Origin: Azohydromonas sediminis
GTDB lineage: Bacteria > Pseudomonadota > Gammaproteobacteria > Burkholderiales > Burkholderiaceae_C
DNA length: 55,740 nt
Assembly: GCF_003574675.1 (NCBI RefSeq)
Contig: NZ_QOAZ01000025.1
Location: 1-55,740 of the forward strand
Direction of reading: 5' to 3'
Below the pieces are notes generated by a model. It did not search any database. It was not told the DNA's origin and saw nothing but the letters and a program-made list of their open reading frames with translations. A program made the position numbers and the translations under genes. Shown here one piece after another: positions 55,303 through 55,740 of this stretch (positions are counted from its first letter, which is position 1; every line of letters begins with the position of its first letter).

Positions 55303-55740
55303 GAGCGTGAGAGTTTTTCGTCCGCTGCCCTCGTGCTGGCATGTCTCTGGCTTGCTGTTGGGCATGAGCGATCCGACGCACCAAGACAGCGTGGCCGGGG
55401 TTTTGTTCGAGGACTTGGCGCCCGTCGATGAGCAAGCAGCGCAGGCCGCCGCGCAAGCGCGAGCCTTTGCGCTGCGCGCGCAGCCGCCGCGGCTGCTGCA
55501 GCCCAACCGCAAGCAGATCGAACTGCGGGCATCGGACCTGGAGTCGCTGCTGGGCGAGGACCACCGAGCGCGGCTGGTATGGGGCTACGTCGAGCGGCAG
55601 GACCTGAGCCGGCTGACCGATGCGATCAAGGCGCGCGGCAGCAATGCCGGACGCGCGGCGATCGACCCGCGCATCCTGTTTGCGCTGTGGCTGTACGCCA
55701 CGCTCGAAGGCGTGGGCAGCGGGCGCGAGCTGGCGCGGCT
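55303..55740 (+). mobile_element. left part of an IS1182-family insertion sequence
   Basis: The transposase gene starts at 55364 and runs off the window. The stretch from 55303 (GAGCGTGAGAGTTTTTCGTCC) lies between the slmA stop and the transposase start and probably contains the left terminal repeat. The other end is not in the window, so the boundary cannot be fixed. Confidence 0.6.
55364..55740 (+). CDS. IS1182-family transposase, N-terminal part
   Basis: 125 codons are visible before the window ends. After an acidic N-terminus comes PRLLQPNRKQIELRASDLESLLGEDHRARLVWGYVERQDLSRLTDAI, then IDPRILFALWLYATLEGVGSGRELARL. This is the InsH/IS1182 N-terminal domain seen in DDE transposases. The DDE catalytic part lies beyond the edge, so whether the gene is intact is unknown. 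Confidence 0.88.
   Translation, partial: MSDPTHQDSVAGVLFEDLAPVDEQAAQAAAQARAFALRAQPPRLLQPNRKQIELRASDLESLLGEDHRARLVWGYVERQDLSRLTDAIKARGSNAGRAAIDPRILFALWLYATLEGVGSGRELAR

Overview
The window is a very GC-rich stretch of bacterial chromosome. Gene content and order point to a betaproteobacterium of the order Burkholderiales, probably the Rubrivivax/Leptothrix/Ideonella side: a 67-residue RNA polymerase omega subunit in a gmk-rpoZ-rsh block, a yicC/kinase/PP2C/rph/rdgB/hemW run, an argB/HAD/slmA run, a phasin, and a peritrichous-type flhB-flhA-flhF-fliA locus. Both edges cut genes. The right edge lies inside an IS1182-type transposase, and the left edge inside a short unidentified frame. I see no rRNA, tRNA or CRISPR.

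Layout. 0-8 kb: a BMP-family solute-binding lipoprotein, dinB, an unknown lipoprotein, argH, an AlgZ/AlgR-like two-component pair and aroQ. 8-24 kb: flagellar region A, with flhB-flhA-flhF-(degenerate flhG)-fliA and a soluble chemoreceptor; a lipase-like and a transglutaminase-like gene; then flgA-flgM-flgN divergent from flgB-C-D-E-F. The flg operon stops at a strong terminator after flgF, so flgG onward must lie elsewhere. 24-29 kb: an aromatic-CoA cluster (anthraniloyl-CoA monooxygenase/reductase type enzyme, MarR regulator, enoyl-CoA hydratase, acyl-CoA dehydrogenase). 29-38 kb: housekeeping genes greB, rsh, rpoZ, gmk, yicC, a Ser/Thr kinase with its PP2C phosphatase, rph, rdgB and hemW. 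38-43 kb: cheR-cheD-cheB, and a coupled diguanylate cyclase / FlhG ATPase / truncated haemoglobin unit. 43-46 kb: a phasin and a two-domain fatty acyl-CoA reductase, suggesting storage lipid or wax metabolism. 46-53 kb: metal handling, with a His-rich cation diffusion facilitator and a seven-gene copper operon. 53-55.7 kb: argB, a HAD hydrolase, slmA and the start of an IS element.

The most interesting signals are small. (1) Both arginine-biosynthesis genes in the window (argB and argH) are preceded by a short arginine-rich reading frame whose stop overlaps the arg start codon as ATGA. Neither arg gene has a visible Shine-Dalgarno sequence, and the argH leader also holds a hairpin followed by six T. 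Together they look like a candidate leader-peptide system for arginine control. (2) A palindromic dispersed repeat is read in frame as about 50 extra residues inside HemW, and a second copy supplies the N-terminus of the HAD protein after argB. (3) A diguanylate cyclase, an intact FlhG and a truncated globin form an ATGA-coupled unit, while the FlhG at the usual flhF-fliA position has lost its P-loop. (4) Several genes have a -10-like hexamer 5-7 bases before the start codon, as expected for leaderless mRNAs.
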